A stretch of 64,000 nt of DNA, from positions 186,001 through 250,000 of the forward strand of contig JAHFQZ010000004.1 of the NCBI GenBank assembly GCA_023259055.1, given 5' to 3'. Each line of letters starts with the position of its first letter. The stretch's first letter is position 1. The notes under the pieces were generated by a model, which saw only the letters and a list, made by a program, of their open reading frames with translations, was not told the DNA's origin and did no database searches. Position numbers and translations under genes: made by a program. This DNA comes from Nitrosomonadales bacterium. Its GTDB lineage: Bacteria; Pseudomonadota; Gammaproteobacteria; Burkholderiales; Gallionellaceae. This document shows, in pieces, positions 8,538-16,910 of the stretch.

Positions 8538-10166
8538 ATGCAATCCACAGATAACCTCCTGCATCGCCTTAAAGAGCTCAACGAGATTGGCATCGCGCTG
8601 TCGCAGCAGCGCGATTTAAACAGCCTGCTGGAAACTATCCTGGTTGCTGCTAAGCGTATTACCCATGCCGATGCCGGCACTCTCTATCTGCTCGAGCACG
8701 AACAACAGACGCTACGCTTTGAAATTTTGCGTAACGATACCCTTAAAACCGCGATGGGTGGAACCAGCGGGGTGCCGATCACTTTTTATCCGATCAGGCT
8801 TTACGATGATAACGGCAATCCCAATCATGCCATGGTGGTGAGCCATGCTGCCTTGAGCGGGGAGACGGTCAATATCCCGGATGCCTATGTGGCGCAGGGA
8901 TTCGATTTTTCCGGTACCAAAGGATTCGACGCCAAGACCGGCTACCGTTCCCAGTCTTTTCTGACCGTGCCGATGCGCAACCACGAGAATGAAGTCATCG
9001 GCGTGTTGCAACTGATCAATGCGAAAGACCAGGAAAGCGGCGCGGTTGTGCCGTTCTCAAGCGACGATCAACAATTGTCGGAATCGCTTGCCTCGCAGGC
9101 AGCAATTGCATTGACCAACCGTCATCTCATCAGCCAATTGGAAGACCTGTTTGAGGCATTCATTCAACTCATCAATACCGCGATCGACGACAAATCGCCC
9201 TATACCGGAGGACATTGCGAGCGCGTGCCGGTGCTGACCATGATGATTGCCGAAGCGGTCAATCGCACCACCCAGGGTCCGCTCAAGGACTTTGTAATGA
9301 CCGACAAGGACAGGTATGAGCTAAAAATCGCCGGCCTGTTGCATGACTGCGGCAAAATCACCACGCCGGTGCATGTGGTGGATAAGGCGACCAAGCTGGA
9401 AACCATTTTTGACCGCATCCACCTGGTGGATACAAGATTCGAAGTGCTCAAGCGCGATGCGGAAATTGCCATGCTGAAAGAAATAGTCGAAGCAGGCGAG
9501 GGAACGCAACGAGCCGAAGCAGCTCGCCAAAGCTATTCCGCGCGTGCCGTGCAGCTGGATCAGGATCGGGAATTCCTGCGTATTTGCAACATCGGCGGCG
9601 AAGCTATGTCGGAGGAAGCGCAACAGCGCGTACGCCAAATCGCCATCTATCAATGGCGCGATACCGATGGCAAAGCGGTCAATTTTCTTAACGACGTTGA
9701 GGTTGAGAATCTCACCATCCGCGCAGGCACGCTGACAGCCGCAGAACGCGAAATAATCAACCATCACATCGACATCACTATCAAGATGCTTGAATCCCTG
9801 CCTTGGCCCAGGCACCTCAAGAATGTCGCCGAATATGCGGGCGGGCACCATGAACGTATGGATGGCAAAGGCTATCCGCGCGGACTGACGCGGGACCAAA
9901 TGTCGGTGCAGGCCAGAGTCATGGGTATCGCCGATATTTTTGAGGCGCTTACCGCCAAGGACAGACCTTATAAAAAAGGCAAGACCCTCACCGAATCGTT
10001 GAACATCCTCGGTAAGTTCAAACTGGGCGGGCATATCGACCCCGATTTGTTCGATGTCTTTATTCGTGAAAAAGTCTATCTTGACTATGCGAGGCAATTC
10101 CTCGCGCCCGAACAGATAGATGACGTGGATTTGAGCAAGATTCCGGGTGTAAATCTGGACTCATAG
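8538..10166 (+). CDS. GAF-HD-GYP protein, probable c-di-GMP phosphodiesterase
   Basis: About 542 residues. A GAF domain (about 15-195) is followed by an HD-GYP domain (about 200-520). GGHCERVPVL, LLHDCGKI (HD pair, about residue 268), HHIDIT and GGHHERMDGKGYPRGL (GYP motif, about 436-450) are all present, so c-di-GMP hydrolysis to GMP or pGpG is expected. The HD and GYP motifs are about 170 residues apart, well over the roughly 65 usual for the family, which implies an insertion of about 100 residues. AGAAGG precedes the ATG at 8538. It starts 12 bases after the ATPase gene, so the two are probably co-transcribed. Confidence 0.92.
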   Translation: MQSTDNLLHRLKELNEIGIALSQQRDLNSLLETILVAAKRITHADAGTLYLLEHEQQTLRFEILRNDTLKTAMGGTSGVPITFYPIRLYDDNGNPNHAMVVSHAALSGETVNIPDAYVAQGFDFSGTKGFDAKTGYRSQSFLTVPMRNHENEVIGVLQLINAKDQESGAVVPFSSDDQQLSESLASQAAIALTNRHLISQLEDLFEAFIQLINTAIDDKSPYTGGHCERVPVLTMMIAEAVNRTTQGPLKDFVMTDKDRYELKIAGLLHDCGKITTPVHVVDKATKLETIFDRIHLVDTRFEVLKRDAEIAMLKEIVEAGEGTQRAEAARQSYSARAVQLDQDREFLRICNIGGEAMSEEAQQRVRQIAIYQWRDTDGKAVNFLNDVEVENLTIRAGTLTAAEREIINHHIDITIKMLESLPWPRHLKNVAEYAGGHHERMDGKGYPRGLTRDQMSVQARVMGIADIFEALTAKDRPYKKGKTLTESLNILGKFKLGGHIDPDLFDVFIREKVYLDYARQFLAPEQIDDVDLSKIPGVNLDS

Positions 10167-10505
10167 CGGTCAGGAGTCAGTAATGGGTGAATCACTCCTC
10201 CTGCATCGATTTGCCGAGAATAGCTGCCAAAAATTGTCAGTCATCTGACGAGGATGTGATGGTGATTTGCTGGAGGAGTAGTTTTGATAGGAATGAGCGG
10301 GCAAACGCGTGAGCGCAAGAAAGCGCGGCTTTACTTTGATATGGTATAAAAATACAATAAAATCAAACAAATGTATATTTGATTAACTTCGGCCCGCCAA
10401 TTATTAGAGTTTATCGGCTGAGTGCTACAGTATTGGCATGGCAATTGCGTATATAAACACCGACACGCATCATTTGGTGTGTCCAACTTTAAGAGGAGCA
10501 TTAAC
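10167..10505 (+). other. Intergenic regulatory region upstream of the pilin gene
   Basis: 339 bases without a convincing gene. The centre is very AT-rich. It holds a 7-bp inverted repeat, AATCAAA at 10361-10367 and TTTGATT at 10378-10384, and inside it CAAAT/ATTTG. This lies about 50 bases upstream of a sigma-54 promoter, where an enhancer-binding activator such as PilR could act, but the repeat does not match a site I know. A TATAAA at 10345-10350 could be a sigma-70 -10 element without a clear -35. No strong terminator for the HD-GYP gene is visible. Confidence 0.5.
10434..10448 (+). promoter_or_regulatory. Sigma-54 (RpoN) promoter of the pilin gene
   Basis: TGGCATGGCAATTGC keeps the invariant GG and GC dinucleotides 12 bases apart, matching the -24/-12 consensus TGGCAC-N5-TTGC with one mismatch. 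Transcription would begin near 10460, leaving a leader of about 45 bases with GAGGAG at 10493-10498 before the pilin ATG at 10506. RpoN with the PilS/PilR pair commonly drives pilin genes in proteobacteria. Confidence 0.8.
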
Positions 10506-11012
10506 ATGAAGAACATTCAAAAAGGTTTTACCCTTATCGAATTGATGATCGTGGTAGCGATTATTGGTATTCTGGCTGCGGTGGCGATCCCGGCTTATCA
10601 GGATTACACCGTCAAGGCCAAGACACAGGAAGGCACCAGCTTGGCAACCCCAGGGATGACGTCGATGGGCGTCGCCTGTAGCGAGGGACTCATGAACTCG
10701 ACATCGACTAACTATAATGCGTCTCTCGGTATCAACGCGTCAATCACCGGCTCTTATGTGGCCAGCGTACTGGCTCAAGTCAAACAGGCGCAGACTGCCA
10801 CCCTTAATGGTATTGGCACGATCACGGTCACGTTCAATTCTGCCATCCCGGCTGTTGCCGGCGCGTGCTACACCTATATCGGCACCTGCCAGTCAGGCGT
10901 CGGTTTGAAATGGACAGTTGTACCCAACGATGCTACCAACGCCGTTGCTGGTACTGCTGGAACCTTGTGCGGTACTATTTCATATCCAACCAAGTTCTTG
11001 CCTAAACTCTAA
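10506..11012 (+). CDS. pilA: Type IV major pilin (PilA-like prepilin)
   Basis: A 168-residue prepilin. The short basic leader MKNIQKG ends at the PilD cleavage site, followed by [20 protein letters not shown] with Glu at mature position 5 and the hydrophobic assembly helix. The C-terminal head contains four cysteines, one near residue 58 and three in the last third (ACY, TCQ, LCG), compatible with a C-terminal disulfide. GAGGAG stands 7 bases before the ATG and a sigma-54 promoter lies about 60 bases upstream. A terminator follows directly, so the gene is probably a strong single-gene unit. The length suits a class IVa major pilin, though a second pilin set elsewhere in the genome cannot be excluded. 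Confidence 0.92.
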   Translation: MKNIQKGFTLIELMIVVAIIGILAAVAIPAYQDYTVKAKTQEGTSLATPGMTSMGVACSEGLMNSTSTNYNASLGINASITGSYVASVLAQVKQAQTATLNGIGTITVTFNSAIPAVAGACYTYIGTCQSGVGLKWTVVPNDATNAVAGTAGTLCGTISYPTKFLPKL

Positions 11013-11034
11013 TAGAGCTTAGTGCAGCATGAAG

Positions 11035-11062
11035 AGAAAGGGGCCTCAGGGCCCCTTTCTTG
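11035..11062 (+). terminator. Rho-independent terminator of the pilin gene
   Basis: A perfect 10-bp stem, GAAAGGGGCC at 11036-11045 and GGCCCCTTTC at 11050-11059, with a 4-base loop and a short T-rich tail. It lies 23 bases after the pilin stop codon. Confidence 0.88.
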
Positions 11063-11150
11063 TTGGGCCAGAATGATCTAACAGCCATTATTTATGCTAA
11101 CTTCGCGTATGATGATGTCTTCATCGTCGTTGTTTTTCAGGAATACCATC

Positions 11151-13100
11151 ATGCGGCGTATTTTTCCCTTTTTTTGTCTGATCGTGGCACTGGCTGCCAC
11201 TTTTCTGGTTTACCAGCGCGGCTTACCCGGCCCTTTCCTGTTTGACGATGGGCCCAATATTGTTCAGAACGCAAACCTTGCAATTCACGATTTAAATCCG
11301 GCTGCCCTGAAACAGGCGGCTTTTTCCGGTCACAGCGGCCCGTTTTTGCGTCCGCTCAGCATGATGAGTTTTGCGGCCAATTATTATGTGTCCGGGCTGA
11401 ATCCTTATTATTTCAAACTCACAAATCTGGCGATACACCTGTTTAACGGGGTGGGGGTGTTCATACTGACCTTGCTATTGCTGAACTTCTATCGCAAGCG
11501 CTTTGAGCCTGGCTTATCCGCCTCACACTCGCAATGGATCAGCCTTGCAGTTGCTGCCGCATGGCTGTTGCATCCGTTCAATCTGACCAGTGTGCTGTAC
11601 GTCGTGCAGCGCATGACCAGCTTGTCGGCTTTATTTTGCATCTGGGGACTGACCCTTTTCCTGTGGGGTAGATCAAGGCTGTATGAGGGTAAAAATGGCA
11701 TGCTGCCGATGCTGGCCGGCTTGCTGCTGTTTACGCCATTGGCGGTGTTCAGCAAGGAAAATGGAGTGTTGCTGCCGCTGCTGATGCTGGTTGCGGAAGT
11801 CACACTATTCAGTTTTCATGCCGAGAAACCTTCGGCAGGACGTTTCCTGGCAGGCTTCTATGCACTGTCTGTTGCGATTCCCGCTGCTATTGCATTGGGT
11901 TATCTTGCTATGCATCCAGATTGGCTACTGGCAGGTTACAAAATCAGGGATTTCACGTTAACTGAACGTCTTATGACAGAGGCGAGGGTAGTGTGGTTTT
12001 ATATCGGGCAAATATTGTTGCCAAGCACCGCGCAAATGGGTTTGTATCACGACGATATTGCGATCTCTCGAGGCTGGTTCCAGCCCATCAGCACGGTATT
12101 TGCAATAGTTGGGGTGATGGCGCTGCTTGGACTGTCATTCCTCGCGAGAAAGAAAGCGCCGATTATTGCCTTCGGTGTACTGTTCTTCCTAGCCGGGCAC
12201 TTGCTTGAATCGACTATATGGCCGCTTGAAATTGCGCACGAGCATCGTAACTATCTGCCGATTTACGGCATTCTGTTGATGCTGTTCTTTTATGTGCTTT
12301 ACCCGCTAAAATATGCAAATTACCTGCGTTTGCGCCAAATGTTCGCGGTATTGCTCATCGGTCTTTTGGCGTTCAACACTTTTGCACGCGCCAGCAAATG
12401 GGCAAACCTGAATGACCTGTTCCAGGCAGAGGTCGATCACCATCCTGATTCCGCCTTGGCCAATGGTGAAATGGGGGCTATCTACAGCAATATCGTGACC
12501 CCGGACCCGGATGCATTGGAGAAGAACTATATTGCCGCACGTGGGCATTTTGAAACAGCGGTGAGACTCGACAGGAACGATACCAAAGCGTTGTTCGGCT
12601 TGATCATGCTGAGCGCCGGCTGGGGCAAATCAGTCGAGCCTGGCTGGCTGCTCGAATTGACGCATCGGCTTGAGGCCGCACCCTATGCCGCGATTACCAG
12701 CGATAAGCTGAACACTCTCACCGAGTGCCAATTGGAAGGGTTTTGCAAGCTCGCGAACAGCGAGTTTGAGGGCCTGCTGCAGGCGGCATTGCGCAACCCT
12801 ACCTTGACGGGATCGAATCGGGCAAAGGTGCTGTATGCACTGAGTTCTTACACGATCAATGTATTGCGTGACTATCCCGCTGCACTTGGCATCATGCAGC
12901 AGATGGTACAGGCCGCACCACAGGAAGTTGCATTCCGTTTTGCCATGATCAATTTTCTGACCGCAATGAATCGCTTCGAAGAGGCGAAAGAGCAGTTGGC
13001 TATCCTGAAACGGATGGATACATTGCAGGATCACAGTGCGGAGATTGCGTCGCAGGAGCAGATTCTATCTAAACAAGACAACAATAAATCAACTCACTGA
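11151..13100 (+). CDS. Polytopic GT-C-like membrane protein with C-terminal TPR-like region
   Basis: About 649 residues. An N-terminal membrane anchor is followed by FLFDDGPNIVQN, an acidic pair in the first periplasmic loop as in GT-C (PMT/TMTC-like) glycosyltransferases, then about ten hydrophobic segments to residue 415. The rest is soluble and helical with TPR-like spacing (ALANGEMGAIYSN, AAPQEVAFRFAMINFL). Proteins of this layout occur beside pilin genes, so glycosylation of the pilin is one possible role, but it could equally serve the glycan locus downstream. CAGGAA precedes ATG 11151; an in-frame ATG at 11094 would place the start near the pilin terminator without a clear ribosome-binding site. 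Confidence 0.7.
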   Translation: MRRIFPFFCLIVALAATFLVYQRGLPGPFLFDDGPNIVQNANLAIHDLNPAALKQAAFSGHSGPFLRPLSMMSFAANYYVSGLNPYYFKLTNLAIHLFNGVGVFILTLLLLNFYRKRFEPGLSASHSQWISLAVAAAWLLHPFNLTSVLYVVQRMTSLSALFCIWGLTLFLWGRSRLYEGKNGMLPMLAGLLLFTPLAVFSKENGVLLPLLMLVAEVTLFSFHAEKPSAGRFLAGFYALSVAIPAAIALGYLAMHPDWLLAGYKIRDFTLTERLMTEARVVWFYIGQILLPSTAQMGLYHDDIAISRGWFQPISTVFAIVGVMALLGLSFLARKKAPIIAFGVLFFLAGHLLESTIWPLEIAHEHRNYLPIYGILLMLFFYVLYPLKYANYLRLRQMFAVLLIGLLAFNTFARASKWANLNDLFQAEVDHHPDSALANGEMGAIYSNIVTPDPDALEKNYIAARGHFETAVRLDRNDTKALFGLIMLSAGWGKSVEPGWLLELTHRLEAAPYAAITSDKLNTLTECQLEGFCKLANSEFEGLLQAALRNPTLTGSNRAKVLYALSSYTINVLRDYPAALGIMQQMVQAAPQEVAFRFAMINFLTAMNRFEEAKEQLAILKRMDTLQDHSAEIASQEQILSKQDNNKSTH

Positions 13101-13117
13101 TCGATGAAAATGAAGAT

Positions 13118-13996
13118 ATGAAAAACCTGTCTGTCATCCTGCCCGCACGCAACGAGGCGGCCAGCCTGCGTACCCTGTTGCCGGAGCTGGTGGCGATACT
13201 GCCTAATGCGGAAATAATCATCGTTAACGATGGCTCGGACGATGAAACGCTGGCGGTATGCGCGGCGTTTCCGGTGAGGGTGGCCAGCCACCCTTATCCG
13301 AAAGGCAATGGTGCTGCGGTTAAATCGGGGGCGCGCGCTGCGAATGGAGACGTGCTGATATTCATGGATGCAGATGGTCAGCACAAGCCGGAAGACATTC
13401 CTGCACTGCTGGAAAAATTCGCCGAAGGGTACGATATGGTAGTGGGGGCGCGTCAGTCTGGCTCACATGCCGGCGCGCACAGGGCAGTAGCGAATGACTT
13501 ATTCAGCCGCTTTGCTACCTGGATGATACAGCAGCCGGTGGAAGACCTGACTTCCGGGTTCCGTGTGGTCAAAGCGAACAAATTCCGTAAATTTCTTTAT
13601 TTGCTGCCCAATGGTTTTTCCTACCCGACTACCATCACCATGAGTTTTTTTCGGGCCGGGTTCAGCGTGGTCTATCTGCCTATCAACACTCCCAGGCGTG
13701 CCACGGGGAAAAGCCATATCAGCCCGGTTCGGGACGGTGTGCGGTTTTTATTGATTATCATCAAAATCGGCACGCTCTTTTCACCTCTAAAGCTATTTTT
13801 GCCGATTAGTGCCGGATTTTTTATGACCGGAGTGGGTTACTATCTTTATACTTATTTCAGCTTTGGGCGTTTCACCAACATGAGTGCGTTGCTGTTCATT
13901 TCGTCCATCCTTACCTTTCTGGTCGGAATCGTTTCAGAGCAGATTTCCGCATTGCATTACAAGAATATCGATCTGGCCGATCATGAGGGCAAGTAA
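13118..13996 (+). CDS. Family 2 glycosyltransferase, dolichol/undecaprenyl-phosphate-sugar synthase type
   Basis: 292 residues. An N-terminal GT-A fold (LSVILPARNEAASL, IIVNDGSDDET, and the DxD region FMDADGQH) is followed by two C-terminal membrane helices (about 220-275). This arrangement is typical of enzymes that move a sugar from a nucleotide donor to polyprenyl phosphate, such as DPM1/GtrB types. The lipid-linked sugar would feed the two GT-C-like proteins on either side, which normally use polyprenyl-phosphate sugars. It starts 17 bases after the preceding stop codon, so co-transcription is likely. Confidence 0.85.
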   Translation: MKNLSVILPARNEAASLRTLLPELVAILPNAEIIIVNDGSDDETLAVCAAFPVRVASHPYPKGNGAAVKSGARAANGDVLIFMDADGQHKPEDIPALLEKFAEGYDMVVGARQSGSHAGAHRAVANDLFSRFATWMIQQPVEDLTSGFRVVKANKFRKFLYLLPNGFSYPTTITMSFFRAGFSVVYLPINTPRRATGKSHISPVRDGVRFLLIIIKIGTLFSPLKLFLPISAGFFMTGVGYYLYTYFSFGRFTNMSALLFISSILTFLVGIVSEQISALHYKNIDLADHEGK

Positions 13997-14045
13997 CGCA
14001 GCCCGAAGAAAAATGAAGACTACCTATTCCGTTTAAGAAGCCGCC

Positions 14046-15584
14046 TTGTCGAATTCTCTAGACGTCTCTCACCTTACCATACCACGCCGATTTTTGGCTG
14101 CCACCGTGCAAGTTTTGATCGCGCTAACGATAGTGTTGGCGCTGATGCATTATGCAACTGGTGGTCGCGTGGCCTACACGATGGATTCCTTGACTTATCG
14201 GGATGCCGCTCTCAATTTCATTGCTGGTCACCCGATGCAGGCCACTAACGTAATGACACAGGTGCCAGAGCGCCAGCCGTTGCTTGTTTGGCCGCCTGCC
14301 TATCCTGCACTCTGGGCGTCGGTCGCGAGCCAGGGAAATGCCGATATCGACAACGTGCCGTCCCTGCTTAATCCAGTCCTGCTGGGCCTAACCACCCTGA
14401 GCATCTTCTGGGTTTGTTGGATGGTTACCGCTAGAACGTCCGTCGCTTGCGTAGTGGCAATCGTGAGTGCATTCGTACCGTCCAGCATGATTGTTTACGG
14501 TCACGCCTGGAGCGAGACAATATTTATTCCCCTACTACTGCTGGCCTACGCCGCCTTCTGGAAGTATCGGACCTCTCGGGAAAAATTTATCTGGCTGGCA
14601 GCGGCTGCAATCCTCATTGGTTTGACCAATTGGGTTCGCTATGCGGGCGTAGCCTTCTTACCGATATTGGGATTCTCGGTTCTTGTTGCGTCAGGAGCCG
14701 TGTTAGGCAAACGCATTCTGCATGCAGCTAGTGCGATGCTCTTGGGTATTGCGCTGTCATTGCCCTTGTGGTTTCGCAACTGGCAATTGGCCGGAAATAT
14801 TTCCGGGTCGCCCCGTGGGGGGGCGGCGAGTTCTGATCGTTTGCTCCAGGATGCGGTAACGATTATCGATTTGTTTGAGCATTCACTTTTTGGGTTCAGC
14901 TATATGCTTCGAGCAAATCTGGAAATGCCGCTTGTCGTGGCGACTGTTTTTGTCGTCTTCCGGGTTTTTCGCCGCCATGGTGTTAAGTGGCTACGCCGCC
15001 CCGAAATCTGGTTGCCCATCGTTTGGCTAACGGGATACCTGCTCTTCCTTCTTTTTGCTAGAAAGGCCCAGACAGGGGTTCCGATGGATCTGCGCATGCT
15101 GGCTGTGGCGTTCCCCTTTTTTCTTTTCGCTATTACGCCTGCCGTCAATGCGGCTTTTTCCGGTCATTTGCTCGATATCAAGAAAATATTGGTAATCATT
15201 CTGCTCGGCATGCTAATTAATTCCGGACTCTCCGAAGCGAGTAGGGTTCACGATAACTATGCCTCTGCAGGTGAACCACGCTGGCGTTCAGAATTTGCGC
15301 TTATCTTTCTGGATTTACGTAATACTTCTCTAAACAGCCGTGCGCTGCAGAAAAGCATCGGCCACGTCCACCCTTCGGCACTTATACTGACGGATTATCG
15401 CGCCCTCTACATCCGATACCTTACCGGAGCCCGGGTATACTCGCCATATACCGACAAGGGCTGCGCAGAATGGACGGGCAGTTATGCCGAAGGACTATTG
15501 TTGATTAGGTCACCTGAACTCCCTTCTTGGGCAATTGATTGCCTGAAAGAAAATCCACAATGGCGGTTGTTGCGACCTGCTTGA
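14046..15584 (+). CDS. GT-C (ArnT/PMT-like) membrane glycosyltransferase
   Basis: About 512 residues with roughly ten hydrophobic segments. The first periplasmic loop carries YTMDSLTYRDAALNFI, an acidic pair followed by an aromatic in the place where ArnT/PMT (GT39/GT83) enzymes have their catalytic Asp. A periplasmic C-terminal tail of about 120 residues follows the last helix. These enzymes transfer a sugar from polyprenyl phosphate to a lipid, glycan or protein acceptor. The start is uncertain: the TTG at 14046 gives a plausible cytoplasmic N-terminus, and a GTG at 14106 is also possible. The acceptor cannot be inferred. Confidence 0.72.
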   Translation: MSNSLDVSHLTIPRRFLAATVQVLIALTIVLALMHYATGGRVAYTMDSLTYRDAALNFIAGHPMQATNVMTQVPERQPLLVWPPAYPALWASVASQGNADIDNVPSLLNPVLLGLTTLSIFWVCWMVTARTSVACVVAIVSAFVPSSMIVYGHAWSETIFIPLLLLAYAAFWKYRTSREKFIWLAAAAILIGLTNWVRYAGVAFLPILGFSVLVASGAVLGKRILHAASAMLLGIALSLPLWFRNWQLAGNISGSPRGGAASSDRLLQDAVTIIDLFEHSLFGFSYMLRANLEMPLVVATVFVVFRVFRRHGVKWLRRPEIWLPIVWLTGYLLFLLFARKAQTGVPMDLRMLAVAFPFFLFAITPAVNAAFSGHLLDIKKILVIILLGMLINSGLSEASRVHDNYASAGEPRWRSEFALIFLDLRNTSLNSRALQKSIGHVHPSALILTDYRALYIRYLTGARVYSPYTDKGCAEWTGSYAEGLLLIRSPELPSWAIDCLKENPQWRLLRPA

Positions 15585-15644
15585 TATGCTGTGGAATTAT
15601 CAATGTATGCGGACGGACCCGCACTGATCATGAGGAAAAATAGC

Positions 15645-16751
15645 TTGAATGTTTTGATGATCAGCTCTTCCTATCCGGAAAACGCACAGGACTGGCGTGG
15701 CCGCTTTATTGCCAACCTTGCGGCCGCGCTGGCTCGGCGGGAGGACATCGCGCTTTCGTTATGGGCGCCACCCGGCGAATTGCCGGAAAACGTAGCCGCT
15801 GTGGCCACGCCGGATGATGCGCGTTGGTTGAGGCGGTTGTCACAACAAGGAGGCATCGCGCATCTGCTGAGAAACCGCCGAGTGTTCGCGGCAGTCTCAG
15901 TAGTTCAATTGCTGGCGCGGTTGGGTAGGGCATACCGGCACCAGCCAGTTGATGTTTTTCACGTCAATTGGCTGCAAAATGCGTTGCCGCTGCGGGGAAC
16001 ACGACACCCGGCCTTGATTACTGTGCTGGGCAGTGATTTCGGCCTGTTGCGTCTGCCCGGCATGAAGGCGCTAGTACGTGCTGTGCTGCGGCAGCGCCGC
16101 GCCATCTTGGCGCCTAACGCCGAATGGATGCGGCCTGAATTGGAGCAGGCCTTCGGTGATCTTGCTGAAATCCGCCCGATAGCATTCGGTGTTGATGCCC
16201 CATGGTTCACTGTCATTCGCCGTCCATCAGAACAAGTTCGGCATTGGCTGGTGATTGCGCGGTTGACCAGGAACAAAATCGGCGACCTGTTTGACTGGGG
16301 AGAGGGGTTATTCGGCAATGACCGGCAGCTGCATCTGTTCGGCCCGATGCAGGAGAAAATCGAGCTGCCACATTGGGTGCAATACCACGGCCCGACCCAC
16401 CCGGACGAGCTGCAGAAAACCTGGTTTCCACAAGCCTGCGGCCTGATTACGCTAAGCCGCCACGACGAAGGGCGGCCGCAGGTGATGCTGGAAGCTATGG
16501 CGGCTGGTCTGCCGGTGATAGCTTCCAATCTCTCCGCTCACCGCGATATTATCCTCCACCGCCAGACTGGCTGGCTGGTCGATTCGGTCGACGAATTCCG
16601 CGAAGCCCTGACGATGCTGGAAAAGCCGGGTCTTAATCAAGAAACAGGGAAAGCGGCTCGCACCTGGATCAAGGCCAACATCGGCACTTGGGACGACTGT
16701 GCCGGTCGCTACGCCTCTGCCTACCAACGCTTGCTGGAGTGCAAAACATGA
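15645..16751 (+). CDS. Family 4 glycosyltransferase
   Basis: About 368 residues with a GT-B fold. The N-terminus LNVLMISSSYPEN is typical of GT4 enzymes. The donor-binding half contains WLVIARLTRNK, YHGPTHPDEL and SRHDEGRPQVMLEAMAAGLPVIAS, which has the E-x7-E motif of retaining GT4 transferases. I chose the TTG at 15645 because GAGGA lies 8 bases upstream and it begins exactly at the conserved strand; in-frame starts at 15591, 15603 and 15630 lack a good ribosome-binding site. Its stop overlaps the start of a 32-codon open frame (ATGA). It is probably a cytoplasmic enzyme extending a glycan repeat unit. Confidence 0.86.
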   Translation: MNVLMISSSYPENAQDWRGRFIANLAAALARREDIALSLWAPPGELPENVAAVATPDDARWLRRLSQQGGIAHLLRNRRVFAAVSVVQLLARLGRAYRHQPVDVFHVNWLQNALPLRGTRHPALITVLGSDFGLLRLPGMKALVRAVLRQRRAILAPNAEWMRPELEQAFGDLAEIRPIAFGVDAPWFTVIRRPSEQVRHWLVIARLTRNKIGDLFDWGEGLFGNDRQLHLFGPMQEKIELPHWVQYHGPTHPDELQKTWFPQACGLITLSRHDEGRPQVMLEAMAAGLPVIASNLSAHRDIILHRQTGWLVDSVDEFREALTMLEKPGLNQETGKAARTWIKANIGTWDDCAGRYASAYQRLLECKT

Positions 16752-16846
16752 GCCGTGAGAGCGTGTTGCTGCACGGCGGTACTGGTGAGATACCGCTGAA
16801 TGCACTTTACAGTGCGGATCTCGGCGTATGTGCGCCCCTGTGTTAA
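16748..16846 (+). CDS. Small open frame coupled to the GT4 gene (32 aa), function unknown
   Basis: Its ATG overlaps the previous stop codon as ATGA, the same coupling seen through much of this locus. The product begins MSRESVLLHGGTGEIPL and ends at a TAA at 16844. I do not recognise it. It may be the 5' remnant of a larger gene lost from this position, a short coupling peptide, or chance. The following glycosyltransferase is in another frame, so a single frameshift joining the two would have to fuse unrelated sequences. Confidence 0.35.
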   Translation: MSRESVLLHGGTGEIPLNALYSADLGVCAPLC

Positions 16847-16910
16847 CCAGACTTTTGGCATGGTCATGGAAAGCGTTATGAACAAAACCCCGTTATCAAA
16901 GGGAAGTATG

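Noticed and set aside
10345-10384. AT-rich inverted repeat read as a rho-independent terminator for the HD-GYP gene
   Set aside because: The stem has almost no GC pairs and no T-run; a regulatory role upstream of the pilin promoter is more plausible.
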